A DNA stretch of 64,000 nucleotides from Channallabes apus (lineage: Eukaryota > Chordata > Actinopteri > Siluriformes > Clariidae), in assembly GCA_030522415.1 (NCBI GenBank), contig CM060114.1:27183804-27247803 (forward strand), in the 5' to 3' direction. The notes beneath the pieces were generated by a model that ran no database searches, was not told where the DNA came from, and was given only the letters and a program-made list of their open reading frames with translations. Each line of letters opens with the position of its first letter. Position 1 is the stretch's first letter. Both the position numbers and the translations under genes were made by a program. Positions 25,661 to 35,415 of the stretch are shown one piece after another.

Positions 25661-26290
25661 ACACACGCCTGCCCTGGGTACACTAATTTTCTTGTATGTT
25701 GCCCTCACAGATTCCTGCAGCTAAGCTTGGATGTACATTTACATTTCAATAAAGGTTACGGATGACATGCCTGTGAAGTTTGACTTTTTGCACCATTAAA
25801 ACGCACCAACTAGTTATCATATCTTCTTCTCCATAAAACATGTTAATGCTCAGTAGTACATGGTTCTTTAATGTGTATGCATTGTACTAAAAAGCATTCT
25901 TTTCAATTGCCATATACAGTATCCCAAATCACTATGGCCATTTAAAAATACAACAAAAAAACAACACATTTTTCTTTTCTTTTTTTTATGAGGTGTTAGT
26001 GCAGTATATAGGCCCGTGGCACAGCCTAAGCTTTTATCCTTAATGCTTTTTTCCCCCCTCACGTTACTTTTACTTTTATACTTTAAGTAGTTTTGAAACC
26101 AGTACTTTTACACTTTTACTAGAGTAAAAAGCTTGAGTTTATACCTCAACTTCTAAAGAAGTCTTTTTAAACCCTAGTATCTATACTTCTACTCAAGTAA
26201 TGCATGTGAATACTTTTGACACCACTGCTCGAACCGCAACCTTCCAATCAGTAGCTCAGAGTTAAACACACTGAGCTACCACCACCCCAT

Positions 26291-27600
26291 TTTTAGTCGA
26301 ATGCAAATATAAATTAAGGACTTGCTTTTACTGGACTAATATTGTACCAAAGGGACAATACTCTCTACTTTTACTCAAGTACATGATCTTTGTACTTAAT
26401 CCGCCACCATCCAAGACTGGATTCAGACAGCCCTTCTTCCTTTTCATATGCCATCATCTTCACTAGCCTCTAGATGTCACTACAGATAAGCATTTCATTT
26501 TTCCCAAGGTCCTCACAAGTCAGAGTCGGACATTTTTCCCATAAGGGACTTCCTCATGAATTAAGTAGAAGTACAGTGTGTTTATGCTGCGAACATGGAT
26601 TTTTCCAGAACAGGGCCTGAGAACTGTTGCTACCTGATCCAGTGGTGCAGTGATTTAAAGCTGTTAGTGCGACTTCATATCTAACTTTGACATTTGTGCT
26701 ACAACTCTGTTCCATAAAACTGTTCATCAAATGACAGCAGTAAGTGTGTGTGCACACTAAAACCGTGCAGTCTGTGTTTATATGGATCTGTGATGCCGAA
26801 CGTTGCCACATATGGTACTGATAGTGCATTCCTCGCTGGTTAATGAACTTTCATTCCGTCCTGTTTGACAAGAAGTCCAAACATTTTCCTCTTTTTTTTT
26901 CCATTTCGTCTTCCTTCCATCACTCTCATTAGCTCGTCTCATGTTTGTTTTCGACTCAAATGGTAGTAATTAAACAGACATATTTAAAAAGACAGGTAGA
27001 GTGTATATTTATATTTGAGGGATTGTACATAAAGAGATATCCTAGTTATTGTTAAGTCTGAAATAAATTAATGGAAGAAGAATTATTGCTCGAGGCTTCC
27101 GCTTCACCTCCACACGTTCACTGGCTGGCCCCTGAACTGCGAGAGAGGGAAGTTCTCTGTTTATTATCAGCAATGAGAGCATATTAGAGCCTTTTGGCTG
27201 GGTGCCTTGTGTCACGTAAATCCCGTACATCAAAAGAACAAAAGTCATTAATATGTAAGTCATACTAAGAGTGAGACAGACAGTAGGAAGCACATTAGCA
27301 TTTTCTGATGAGACAAAAGGGTTCCAGTGAAACATTTACATGAATATTCATTACGACACGGGTAGCATATAGGTAATGAGGAAGCAGAATGAGGGGATGT
27401 TTTATGGACATTTATAATTAAATCAGCATTCATTAGTTAAAGTCATTAATAAATTACCATTATGTATCATCATCTATCCCTCTTTTCATCTCTTTGTCAA
27501 ATTTGAGGCCTCTAGTATACAAGGCTAGTTTAAGGTATTTTTAGGATTAAGGATTTACAGTTTAACTTTTGTTTTATCTTTTGTTGCCAGGGTGTGAGGC
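26291..27600. other. No gene seen; possible noncoding regulatory block
   Basis: Unique sequence. The stretch at about 27180-27460 is rich in homeodomain-like TAATTA/ATTAAT cores and contains the perfect palindrome ATGAATATTCAT (27340-27351), similar to dimeric POU-factor sites. No coding exon was recognised. Confidence 0.3.
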
Positions 27601-27861
27601 AGGAACTTTTAATGATTAATTTTTAATGATTTTTAATCGGATTACTTTTTTTCATGTAATGAGTAATCTAACGCGTTAGATCCGCCATTTAAGTACTCAG
27701 TTATGTAGTTATGTAAAAAAAAAATGTATTTGTTATTCAGGCAATTTATGTAATCCGTCAGACAGACAGCAGTCATTCCCAATCCATTAACGTGTGTGTG
27801 TGAACGTTGTCCTACAAGCCCCGCCCCCGATAACCCGCCCCCTCTGTTATTCCTGCTGTTA

Positions 27862-28004
27862 TACCCCTATCTCACCTATGCGGTTTGACTATACGAGGAC
27901 CGATGCGCGGAAAGATGGAAACCTAATCACAGCGCCAAAACTCGCGGTGAATCATGATGAACCGTACTTACGGCCACCGTACGAAACCGCGTGAGATAGG
28001 GGTA
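27862..28004. mobile_element. 143-bp MITE with TTA duplication
   Basis: The ends TACCCCTATCTCAC and GTGAGATAGGGGTA are perfect inverted repeats, followed inward by a shared GCGGTTT/AAACCGC. TTA flanks the element at 27859-27861 and 28005-28007. The size and 3-bp TTA duplication fit a PIF/Harbinger-type MITE. It sits within a longer AT-rich block (about 27600-28225) whose ends (GTAATCTAACGCGTTAG and AAAGTAACGTTCGAAC) look like another transposon. Confidence 0.75.
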
Positions 28005-28684
28005 TTAGTAGTTAACAGATTATGGGCCAAACTTTGCTGAGTAATAATAATTATAAAGGTCTTGACTAAAACAACATGCAGAATGAATCACAAAGGAGTT
28101 TTCATTTTCTGCAAAGGAAAAGTACTCAAACTAGTTACTTTTATCAGAAAGTAAGGCTGTAATATAACTGAATACAGTAATACAGTAATTAGTTACATTA
28201 AAAAGTAACGTTCGAACATTGCTTAATGCTTAAGTGGCACAGATCTGTGCCGCAACACAACAATGATTAAAAGCATTTTGTCATACAGTATGTAAATGTA
28301 GAGCTCTCAAAAAGAGCATATTGTTTATTTGGTCATGGAAATGACCGAAAACAAGCACAAAAGCACATGATCTTGTGTATCTAATCGCTATTTCTTTGCC
28401 TACATTATGTGACCCATTTAAAAAAAAATAATTCTGAGTTTGCATGAGTAAAATTTATTTAAATTTAAATCAAATTAAATTCGTTTCATCATATTGCCTA
28501 TGAAAAAAAGGATAAGTCACTCTATATTGCACAATCCTGAGCCCTATATAGTATATATTTATAAAAAAAAAATAAAAAAAAAACAGTAAAACAAAAAATG
28601 GCTAAAATACTCTGGATTTTAAGAGCTACGTCTCTGTATCTTATCTTCTCAGATTAAAATGATAGAAATTTCCTATTCATATAC

Positions 28685-28864
28685 CTGTTTGGTGTGTTCT
28701 CTGAACGTATCTCGTGTATCGTACTCAGTGGTGTTACAGAGAGGACAGACTGTTCCAGATTGTATTAGACTCCATGTTAAGTGATGAATGTGGTGCATGA
28801 GGGACAGAGTTAGTTTACGCAGAGACGGAAACGCACTGTCACGTACTTCACCTTGTTCACAAAG
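28685..28864 (-). other. Possible anonymous coding exon with zinc-finger-like motif
   Basis: On the minus strand, 180 bases (60 codons, phase 0 at both ends) lie between an AG (28865-28866) and a GTATAT donor (28683-28684). The translation has a helical block (LTLSLMHHIHHLTWSL) followed by CPLC..TFREHTKQ, half of a C2H2-like finger that would need the next exon. I recognise no family and see no adjoining exon in the window. It could be an orphan exon, an exonised relic or chance. Confidence 0.28.
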
Positions 28865-29325
28865 CTTCACAGAGCCACATCAACTCATCAGACTGTTTTG
28901 AACGTTTGCTGTCTGGGACATAAATACTGCTACAAGCCATTAACTGAAGATGTGCTCATTTATAATACATTTTGAAAAAAAAAAGTCCAGTCCTCGCCTA
29001 CTGTACAACATCAGGTCTTGGGTATTTCCCACTTCTATTGGAAAAAAAAACAAAAGTTCTCCAGCATCCCTTTCGTAGCTCTCAGACAACACTTGTGATT
29101 TGTGATTTAAAAGTTTTTTAAATTAATCATACAACTTAGTCAGAGTAGTGTTACATTTTCTAGGAGCGGTAAGAAAAGGTGACTGGATTTGTGTTATGTT
29201 TTAGCACTAAGTGCTTCCTGGACTATCATTTCTTTAACAATGTACAGCAATTTCTCAGTATCTCTTATATATTAATGTTTAGAAATAAAACAGGTCTACG
29301 ATTTTTACGCAGTGAACATTATGTA
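28865..29325. other. No gene seen
   Basis: AT-rich unique sequence without recognisable coding or repeat structure. Confidence 0.4.
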
Positions 29326-29775
29326 AATAAAAGTTTGTGGACGACTGACCATCAAGTGCTGACTGGAAGACATCTACTGTACTGCTAGGTACAATTTGTT
29401 GCACCACAATCGCACCACCACTGAACATGTACCGTTAGGCGAAAGGAATGCAAACAACTAGACTTTCCACTGGATTTTGAAGTGTGCCTGTGAGCATTAG
29501 TGAGATCCGGGACTGATGTAGGACAATGAGGTCTGAGGAGCAGCCGGTGTTCCAGTTCGTCCAAAAGATGTTTAGTGTGGTAGAGGTCAGGGGTCTGTGC
29601 AGGACACTGGAGTTCTTCCACTACAACTTTGGTACATGGTACAGGGAAATTGTAATGCTATGGTATGCAGGGCATTCTGGGAAATTTTGTGCTTCCAACT
29701 TTGCGCCAACTGTTCGGGGACGAATCATGTATGGACATGATGGCCAGGTGTCCACAAACTTATGGCCATACAGTA
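29326..29775. mobile_element. TA-flanked DNA transposon remnant (GTTTGTGGACACC family)
   Basis: The right end reads GGCCAGGTGTCCACAAACTTATGGCCATACAG followed by TA. The left end carries the inverted AGTTTGTGGAC. Transposase-derived text (TTCGTCCAAAAGATGTTTAG, GGTCAGGGGTCTGTGCAGG) has decayed. The same family recurs at 47690-48125 and 57080-57175. Confidence 0.65.
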
Positions 29776-29831
29776 TAGCTATTCTTCACTGACATGGACA
29801 CTAAAGTTACTACTTAACATACTGTACGGTA

Positions 29832-30062
29832 CATTACCAGTCAAAGGTTTGGATGAGCTATCTAATTCCATGGCCTTTCCTGATTCTTATTTCTTTCTAT
29901 TGTAAGACAATGCCAAAGGCGTACAAAATATGAAATAATCTCCATTGAACAGTTGGCATTTAATTCTTTTACTAGCTTCACAACATGAAAAGAAAATGAA
30001 AATGACATTGAGTTGTGTCTACTTTCTAATCTGAGGTGCTGTTAGTGATTTTTGAGGCTGGT
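29832..30062. mobile_element. Tc1-derived MITE fragment
   Basis: Starts ACCAGTCAAAGGTTTGGATG and contains CTAATCTGAGGTGCTGTTAGTG, matching the reverse complement of the element at 19092. Confidence 0.7.
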
Positions 30063-30112
30063 AACTGCATATGAAGGTAAGGTAAGGTGTCCTCTGAAGG
30101 TAAGTTTTAATT

Positions 30113-30161
30113 GTGCTTTCATGGGAAGGTCTTCATGTGCTTTCATGGGAAGGTCTTCATG
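30113..30161. repeat. 24-bp tandem duplication
   Basis: GTGCTTTCATGGGAAGGTCTTCAT is present twice back to back. Confidence 0.85.
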
Positions 30162-31209
30162 TTTCTTCATTTTGCTTAATGGGTTTTGCAAATGCATGTT
30201 GTTGACTGTTGTTTTTTTCTATTTATTTTTTTTACTTAATTATCTAATGCCGTAGGTGTTATTTTATAATTTTAAAATCACTATTGTTCTAGAATGTATA
30301 AAATAAATGCATGCGAACCATCATCAAACCGAACTTTCGAATCCTTTTTCAAAATCATTTTGTCCCAGTTCAATGGTCTCCTTCAATGGTCACAAAGGGA
30401 ATTTTTCAACAGCTTGATTCAACAGCTGAGTTCAACAAGGATGTAAATACATGGCTTAAATAGTATGAACCATGTAATTAATAAAACATTAAACAATTTA
30501 TGTTAATAATAATAATAATAAATACAATGTGTTACAATGCAAGTCCAGTCTTGACGTTTGAGTAGTACTTATTTAAAATGGCCTGGATCAAAAAAAAAAA
30601 AAAAGTTTTGAAAATGCAAATGTTCAATCAAGATAACAGATCTGATCTAATGCCAGTAATAATGGAATGTTTTAAGATATAACTCATAAATTTAACTAGT
30701 AAAAATGTCATAGTGAATCAAAGTGACATTAGATTATGCTGCTAAATCTATCCAGGCAAGATATCTTTGTTTTCTCAGATAAGCCCCTTAACAGCTTATG
30801 TGAGTTTCATTTTCCTGAGCTGATGATGACGCATATTAAACATATTATCTGATGGGAATCTGGAGTCTTCTCAAAGTTGGTTTGAACCCTGAACCCTGAA
30901 AGCCAGTTTAGGCCTGCAATGGTATCACCACAAGCTCCTTTGATGGCTCACACATGGTCTGCTTCCTGTTTCACTGTCTGTGTCTTGGAAAGAGGAGTTC
31001 AATCTCGAGAAGGGATGTGAATGTCTGTACACTCACAAACCCATACGCAGTATCCGGCGCTGACCCGGCGACCCTTTCCCTCCTCCGACAAGCACTCTCA
31101 CTTCCTTCAATCACACACACACACACACACACATATATACACACACAAACACTTGTATATACAGAGCTCTACCATATTTCATCTTTAGTGGGAGTCCCTA
31201 GGCCATAGG
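30162..31209. other. No gene seen
   Basis: AT-rich sequence with a CA repeat at about 31109-31132. A plus-strand reading at about 30990-31100 (VNVCTLTNPYAVSG) is open but unrecognised and runs into the CA repeat, so it is not called as an exon. Confidence 0.35.
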
Positions 31210-31229
31210 TGACCTTTGACCTTTGACCT
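31210..31229 (-). promoter_or_regulatory. Triple AGGTCA direct repeat (DR1 type)
   Basis: The minus strand reads AGGTCA-A-AGGTCA-A-AGGTCA, three perfect nuclear-receptor half-sites each spaced by one base. DR1 is the known binding layout for PPAR/RXR, HNF4 and COUP-TF. It lies about 8.4 kb upstream of the candidate abcc9 promoter; any link to that gene is speculative. Confidence 0.4.
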
Positions 31230-31613
31230 TTGCGCTGTCCCTGTGGACCGATTCCCTTTGTGTGTCTCCCGTAATCAGTTTCCATTAGTTCATTCATGGT
31301 CAGTTTCTGAGACACTAACACAGGGACAAAATGACTCATACTTATCTTGTAGTTTCATACTGTACTCACATTTTGTCCTCATCATTTTACTGTGTTAATA
31401 TTTTATGCTCTTAATTTCATCATCAAACATAGCTATGATGTATACTGTAATACTTTTTTTGATGCAACTTCACACCAAGTGTTTAAGTGTTCTCTAAACA
31501 TGGTGGGTTTTTTATAGTCCAGCCTTATCCTTTCAGGTTTTTAATAATGTGTTGAACCTTTCTCAAAAATTTCAATATTTTATCTGCAGATCAATAATTT
31601 GACCTTTCTTATA

Positions 31614-33100
31614 CAGTGGTGTGAAAAACTATTTGCCCCTTCCTGATTTCTTACTCTTTTGCATGTTTGTCACTCTTAAATGTTTTCTGCTCAAAAAAGT
31701 GATTGCCCCCCTTGTTAAAAAATAACTTAACTGTGGTTTATCACACCTGAGTTCAATTTCTGTAGTCACCCCCCAGGCCTGATTACTGCCACACCTGTTT
31801 CAATCAAGAAATCACTTAAATAGGAGCTACCTGACACAGAGAAGTAGACCAAAAGCACCTCAAAAGCTAGACATCATGCCAAGATCCAAAGAAATTCAGG
31901 AACAAATGAGAACAAAAGTAATTGAGATCTATCAGTCTGGTAAAGGTTATAAAGCCATTTCTAAAGCTTTGGGACTCCAGCGAACCACAGTGAGAGCCAT
32001 TATCCACAAATGGCAAAAACATGGAACAGTGGTGAACCTTCCCAGGAGTGGCCGGCCGACCGAAATTACCCCAAGAGCGCAGAGACAACTCATCCGAGAG
32101 GCCACAAAAGACCCCAGGACAACATCTAAAGAACTGCAGGCCTCACTTGCCTCAATTAAGGTCAGTGTTCATGACTCCACCATAAGAAAGAGACTGGGCA
32201 AAAACGGCCTGCATGGCAGATTTCCAAGGCGCAAACCACTTTTAAGCAAAAAGAACATTAAGGCTCGTCTCAATTTTGCTAAAAAACATCTCAATGATTG
32301 CCAAGACTTTTGGGAAAATACCTTGTGGACCGACGAGACAAAAGTTGAACTTTTTGGAAGGTGCGTGTCCCGTTACATCTGGCGTAAAAGTAACACAGCA
32401 TTTCAGAAAAAGAACATCATGCCAACAGTAAAATATGGTGGTGGTAGTGTGATGGTCTGGGGTTGTTTTGCTGGAAGGCTTGCTGTGATAGATGGAACCA
32501 TGAATTCTACTGTCTACCAAAAAATCCTGAAGGAGAATGTCCGGCCATCTGTTCATCAACTCAAGCTGAAGCGATCTTGGGTGCTGCAGCAGGACAATGA
32601 CCCAAAACACACCATCAAATCCACCTCTGAATGGCTGAAGAAAAACAAAATGAAGACTTTGGAGTGGCCTAGTCAAAGTCCTGATCTGAATCCTATTGAG
32701 ATGTTGTGGCATGACCTTAAAAAGGCGGTTCATGCTAGAAAACCCTCAAATAAAGCTGAATTACAACAATTCTGCAAAGATGAGTGGGCCAAAATTCCTC
32801 CAGAGCGCTGTAAAAGACTCGTTGCAAGTTATCGCAAACGCTTGATTGCAGTTATTGCTGCTAAGGGTGGCCCAACCAGTTATTAAGTTCAGGGGCAATT
32901 ACTTTTTCACACAGGACCATGTAGGTTTGGATTTTTTCTCCCTAAATAATAAAACCCCTCATTTAAAAACTGCATTTTGTGTTTACTTGTGTTATCTTTG
33001 ACTAATAGTTAAATGTGTTTGGTGATCAGAAACATTTTGTGTGACAAACATGCAAAAGAATAAGAAATCAGGAGGGGGCAAATAGTTTTTCACACCACTG
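31614..33100 (+). mobile_element. Tc1/mariner element, copy 2 (open transposase, shortened left IR)
   Basis: The element is flanked by TA at 31612-31613 and 33101-33102 and has CAGTGGTGTG..CACACCACTG ends. The right inverted repeat is full length (about 32885-33100) with both direct repeats. The left one is only about 120 bp: an internal deletion joins TTTCTGCTC to AAAAAGTGATTGCCCC, leaving the outer repeat and only part of the inner one. It encodes an uninterrupted transposase and belongs to the same family as 171-1779. Confidence 0.95.
31876..32886 (+). CDS. Tc1-family DD34E transposase, complete ORF
   Basis: 336 residues with an ATG start matching the family N-terminus (MPRSKEIQEQ). Residues about 1-110 form the bipartite paired-like helix-turn-helix domain, with a GRP-containing linker (SGRPTEI, about 59-65). 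The DDE catalytic triad is D153 (WTDET), D240 (QQDNDPKHT) and E275 (DLNPIE), with 34 residues between the last two. Compared with Sleeping Beauty (340 residues, D153/D244/E279) exactly four residues are missing, and they map next to A199-G200 in GCFAGRLAVIDG, a glycine-rich part of the catalytic core. Copy 1 retains SGP residues there. The protein would act in the nucleus on the element's inverted repeats. The frame is intact, but the gap may impair catalysis. Confidence 0.93.
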   Translation: MPRSKEIQEQMRTKVIEIYQSGKGYKAISKALGLQRTTVRAIIHKWQKHGTVVNLPRSGRPTEITPRAQRQLIREATKDPRTTSKELQASLASIKVSVHDSTIRKRLGKNGLHGRFPRRKPLLSKKNIKARLNFAKKHLNDCQDFWENTLWTDETKVELFGRCVSRYIWRKSNTAFQKKNIMPTVKYGGGSVMVWGCFAGRLAVIDGTMNSTVYQKILKENVRPSVHQLKLKRSWVLQQDNDPKHTIKSTSEWLKKNKMKTLEWPSQSPDLNPIEMLWHDLKKAVHARKPSNKAELQQFCKDEWAKIPPERCKRLVASYRKRLIAVIAAKGGPTSY

Positions 33101-33338
33101 TAATTCAACTTTTTTGCCATGCAGTGTACAAAGGTCTGCCAATATCTAATGTTTAATAATTTAAGTGAACTTCATTATGAGTTTATTATGAGTATATATT
33201 ATTTCTGTATATGATCAGTACTTAGATACATCTCTGGATGCGCTGGGACACATCATCAGTGATGTTTCCTGAGATCATCAGGTGTTTCGGGTCTCACAAC
33301 ATCAGACACCCTCTCTCAGGTGACCCAGCCAGGGTTGA

Positions 33339-35123
33339 TCACGCCCCAACTTGTGTCCCAGCAGCACTGGCCCACTTTGCGGACCTCTTGATCCAAATCC
33401 ACCTCGAGGCTCGTTCTGCGGCTTCTGTGATGGACTTGATGGCTCTCCTCTTTGCAGCTCCTGTGATTCCAAGCCTGGCAAAGATCTTACACAGGGATCG
33501 AGCGGCAAAGCCTCTGCACCCTACTTCTATGGGCTCACAGCTAGCCTTCCAGCCCTTCCTTCGGCAGTCCTCAATGAGCTCCTGGTACTTAAACCGCTTA
33601 CGCTCATTTGCCTCTTCCATGCGGTCCTCCCATGGGACTGTCAGTTCCAACAAAAGGACTTGCTTGGATGATGCAGATGTTAAAACTATATCGGGTCTCA
33701 ACGATGTTGATGTTACAAATTCCGGGAACTTGAGCTGCCTGCCCAGGTCAACCCGCAGCTCCCAGTCTGCTGAAGATGAAAGGAGGCTGGTTGATTTTTG
33801 CTTTGCTTGCGCCAGCTCACCAGCCCTTACGAAGGCAATTCTTCTCTGGCTGCCAACATATTTGTTGTTGGCCACTGCATGTGAAATCGTCTCTGCTATA
33901 CACTTCAGTACTTGATCGTGTCGCCAACGGTATCGGCCCTCTCCAAGGGCAGATGGGCAGCTACTCAGAATATGCTCCAGGGACCCTCGTCCAGGACAGA
34001 GTGGACACGTTGGAACTTCACTCTTGCCCCAAACATGCAGGTTTGTTGGGCTGGGGAGCACGTCGTACACAGCTTGGACCAGGAACTTAATACGCTGTGG
34101 CTCTGCCTTCCAGATGTCGTTCCAGGTGATCTTCCTCTCCAGTGCTCCTTCCCACCTCGTCCATGCCCCTTGCTGCCGCATGCTTACTGCCCTGCTGGTC
34201 CTCACCTCCTCGACACCTGCTCGGACTTCCTCTAGGACCAATTCTCGTCTCGCCCTGCCCTGAGCCTTGTTGTAATGTGGCTTTGGGATTGCTCCCAGTC
34301 CTGCTCGCCCCGTTGCCACTGTGCCCACAAGTGCCTTGTGTCTCAGCCGAGACTCTGCCAACTCCAGTCCCTCTTGTGCTCTCCACTTCCTTCCCGTTCG
34401 CACTTCAATACCTGCTGCTGTTACTCTAGAATCTCCAGAGCCTTGGTAGACTAGGGCCTCTCTTATACGAGAAACCCTGAACTCCTCCTCCAGGCTGCTG
34501 ATGGGGAGCTGAAGCTTATTACTCCTGCCATATAGTGCTACACTCGTTAGACTACGAGGCAGACCAAGCCATCTTCGGAGATAGCAGCTGATCTTCCGCT
34601 CCAGGGCCTCTACTGTAGACATTGACACTTCGTACACCAACAACGGCCAAAGAATCCGTGGCAAGATGCCATGCTGGTATATCCATGCCTTAAATCTGCC
34701 AGGTAAACCAGATTTATCTACTGCCGACAACCAAGCTTCCAGCTTCTTTATCGTTGTCTGGACTGACGCAGTATCCCTGAGGCTACAGTCAAAAACCTTA
34801 CCTAGGCTAGTGACTGGTTTCTCATTAATTGATGGAATTGTTACGCCATCCACTGAGAAGCGAAACTTGTCCACCACTTTCCCTCTCTTCAGTACCATAG
34901 ACCTGGATTTTGTTGGCTTAAAGCTCATTCTAGCCCAAGAAATAAGCTTAACCAGGCCCTGAAGAATCCACCTGCACCCAGGAACGGAGGTAGTGGTGAC
35001 TGTCAAGTCATCCATAAAGGCTCTGATCGAGGGCTGCCGGGTCCCAGACTTGGACAGGGGGCCTCTGCACTCCGTTTCAGCAGCCTTGACCAACATATTC
35101 ATCGCGAGAGCAAAAAGGATCAA
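33339..35123 (-). CDS. R2-type (RLE) non-LTR retrotransposon protein, C-terminal part
   Basis: A 594-codon open frame without interruption. It begins inside the reverse transcriptase at the catalytic FMDD box (IRAFMDDLTVT) and continues through the RT thumb (SLGKVFDCSL, GLPGRFKAWIYQHGILPRIL). A long linker follows, then a zinc knuckle CPLC..LEHILSSC (C-x2-C-x7-H-x4-C). The C-terminal restriction-like endonuclease has LRPDIVL and LLLELTVPWEDRMEEA (PD..E core) followed by IEVGCRGF. This domain order defines RLE-type elements of the R2 group, which usually insert at preferred sites. The N-terminal DNA-binding fingers and the front of the RT are absent because a SINE abuts the 5' side at 35128. 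No good ATG exists; this is a fragment that stays open. Confidence 0.85.
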   Translation of the reverse strand: MILFALAMNMLVKAAETECRGPLSKSGTRQPSIRAFMDDLTVTTTSVPGCRWILQGLVKLISWARMSFKPTKSRSMVLKRGKVVDKFRFSVDGVTIPSINEKPVTSLGKVFDCSLRDTASVQTTIKKLEAWLSAVDKSGLPGRFKAWIYQHGILPRILWPLLVYEVSMSTVEALERKISCYLRRWLGLPRSLTSVALYGRSNKLQLPISSLEEEFRVSRIREALVYQGSGDSRVTAAGIEVRTGRKWRAQEGLELAESRLRHKALVGTVATGRAGLGAIPKPHYNKAQGRARRELVLEEVRAGVEEVRTSRAVSMRQQGAWTRWEGALERKITWNDIWKAEPQRIKFLVQAVYDVLPSPTNLHVWGKSEVPTCPLCPGRGSLEHILSSCPSALGEGRYRWRHDQVLKCIAETISHAVANNKYVGSQRRIAFVRAGELAQAKQKSTSLLSSSADWELRVDLGRQLKFPEFVTSTSLRPDIVLTSASSKQVLLLELTVPWEDRMEEANERKRFKYQELIEDCRRKGWKASCEPIEVGCRGFAARSLCKIFARLGITGAAKRRAIKSITEAAERASRWIWIKRSAKWASAAGTQVGA

Positions 35124-35127
35124 AGAA

Positions 35128-35415
35128 AGGTGGCACAGTGGATATCACAGTGGTCTCGCCTTTCCAGGGTTGAAGGCTTGAGAACCACTCCTGTGTGCGA
35201 GGAGATTGCATGTTCTCCCTGTGATTCCTCCAGGTATTCCAGTTTCCTCCCTCCGTGCAGACATGCAGATTAGGCTAATTGGTGTTTTTCGATTTGCCTC
35301 TAGTGTGTGTGTTTATGTGTGTGTGAGTGCGCCCTGTGATTGGTTGGCATCCTGTCAAGGGTGTGCCTTGCCTAGTACCCAGAGTACCCTGGGACAGGCT
35401 TCAGACTTCTTGTGT
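35128..35415 (+). mobile_element. SINE family A
   Basis: Begins GGTGGCACAGTGG and contains TTCCTCC..GTGCAGACATGCAGATTAGGC and TTGGTTGGCATCCTGTC. The tRNA-like head is diverged. It directly abuts the open frame of the R2-type element. Confidence 0.7.

Larger units (their letters stand above)
20940..26227. mobile_element. hAT-type DNA transposon with 8-bp TSD, carrying an L2
   Basis: The element is bounded by CTCGAACC at 20932-20939 and 26228-26235, an 8-bp duplication diagnostic of hAT. The termini are CAGAGGTGTCAAG and the complement of CTTTTGACACCACTG, matching the hAT-type CAGNGGTGTCAA consensus. About 3.8 kb of the 5.3 kb is an inserted L2 LINE. The remaining hAT DNA (about 20940-21240 and 25080-26227) has no intact transposase. 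A short ORF (25509 onward) stops making sense in a CA repeat. It is a defective or nonautonomous element that was later hit by the LINE. Confidence 0.88.
20853..26290 (-). mobile_element. SINE family B split by a hAT insertion
   Basis: The right part (about 26228-26290) is, on the minus strand, a tRNA-like head GGTAGCTCAG..GGTTGCGGTTCGAG. The left part (about 20853-20939) is the matching body, ending in a GGGACAGAGCGC-type segment. The break falls in the B box, and the 8 bases CTCGAACC are duplicated on either side of the inserted hAT. Coordinates span the insertion. The family resembles the copy at 50468-50668. Confidence 0.72.

Noticed and set aside
32242..32733. Minus-strand 163-codon ORF
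   Set aside because: Antisense shadow of the Tc1 transposase.
33238..35181. Plus-strand ORFs up to 225 codons
   Set aside because: Antisense shadows of the R2-type frame on the minus strand.
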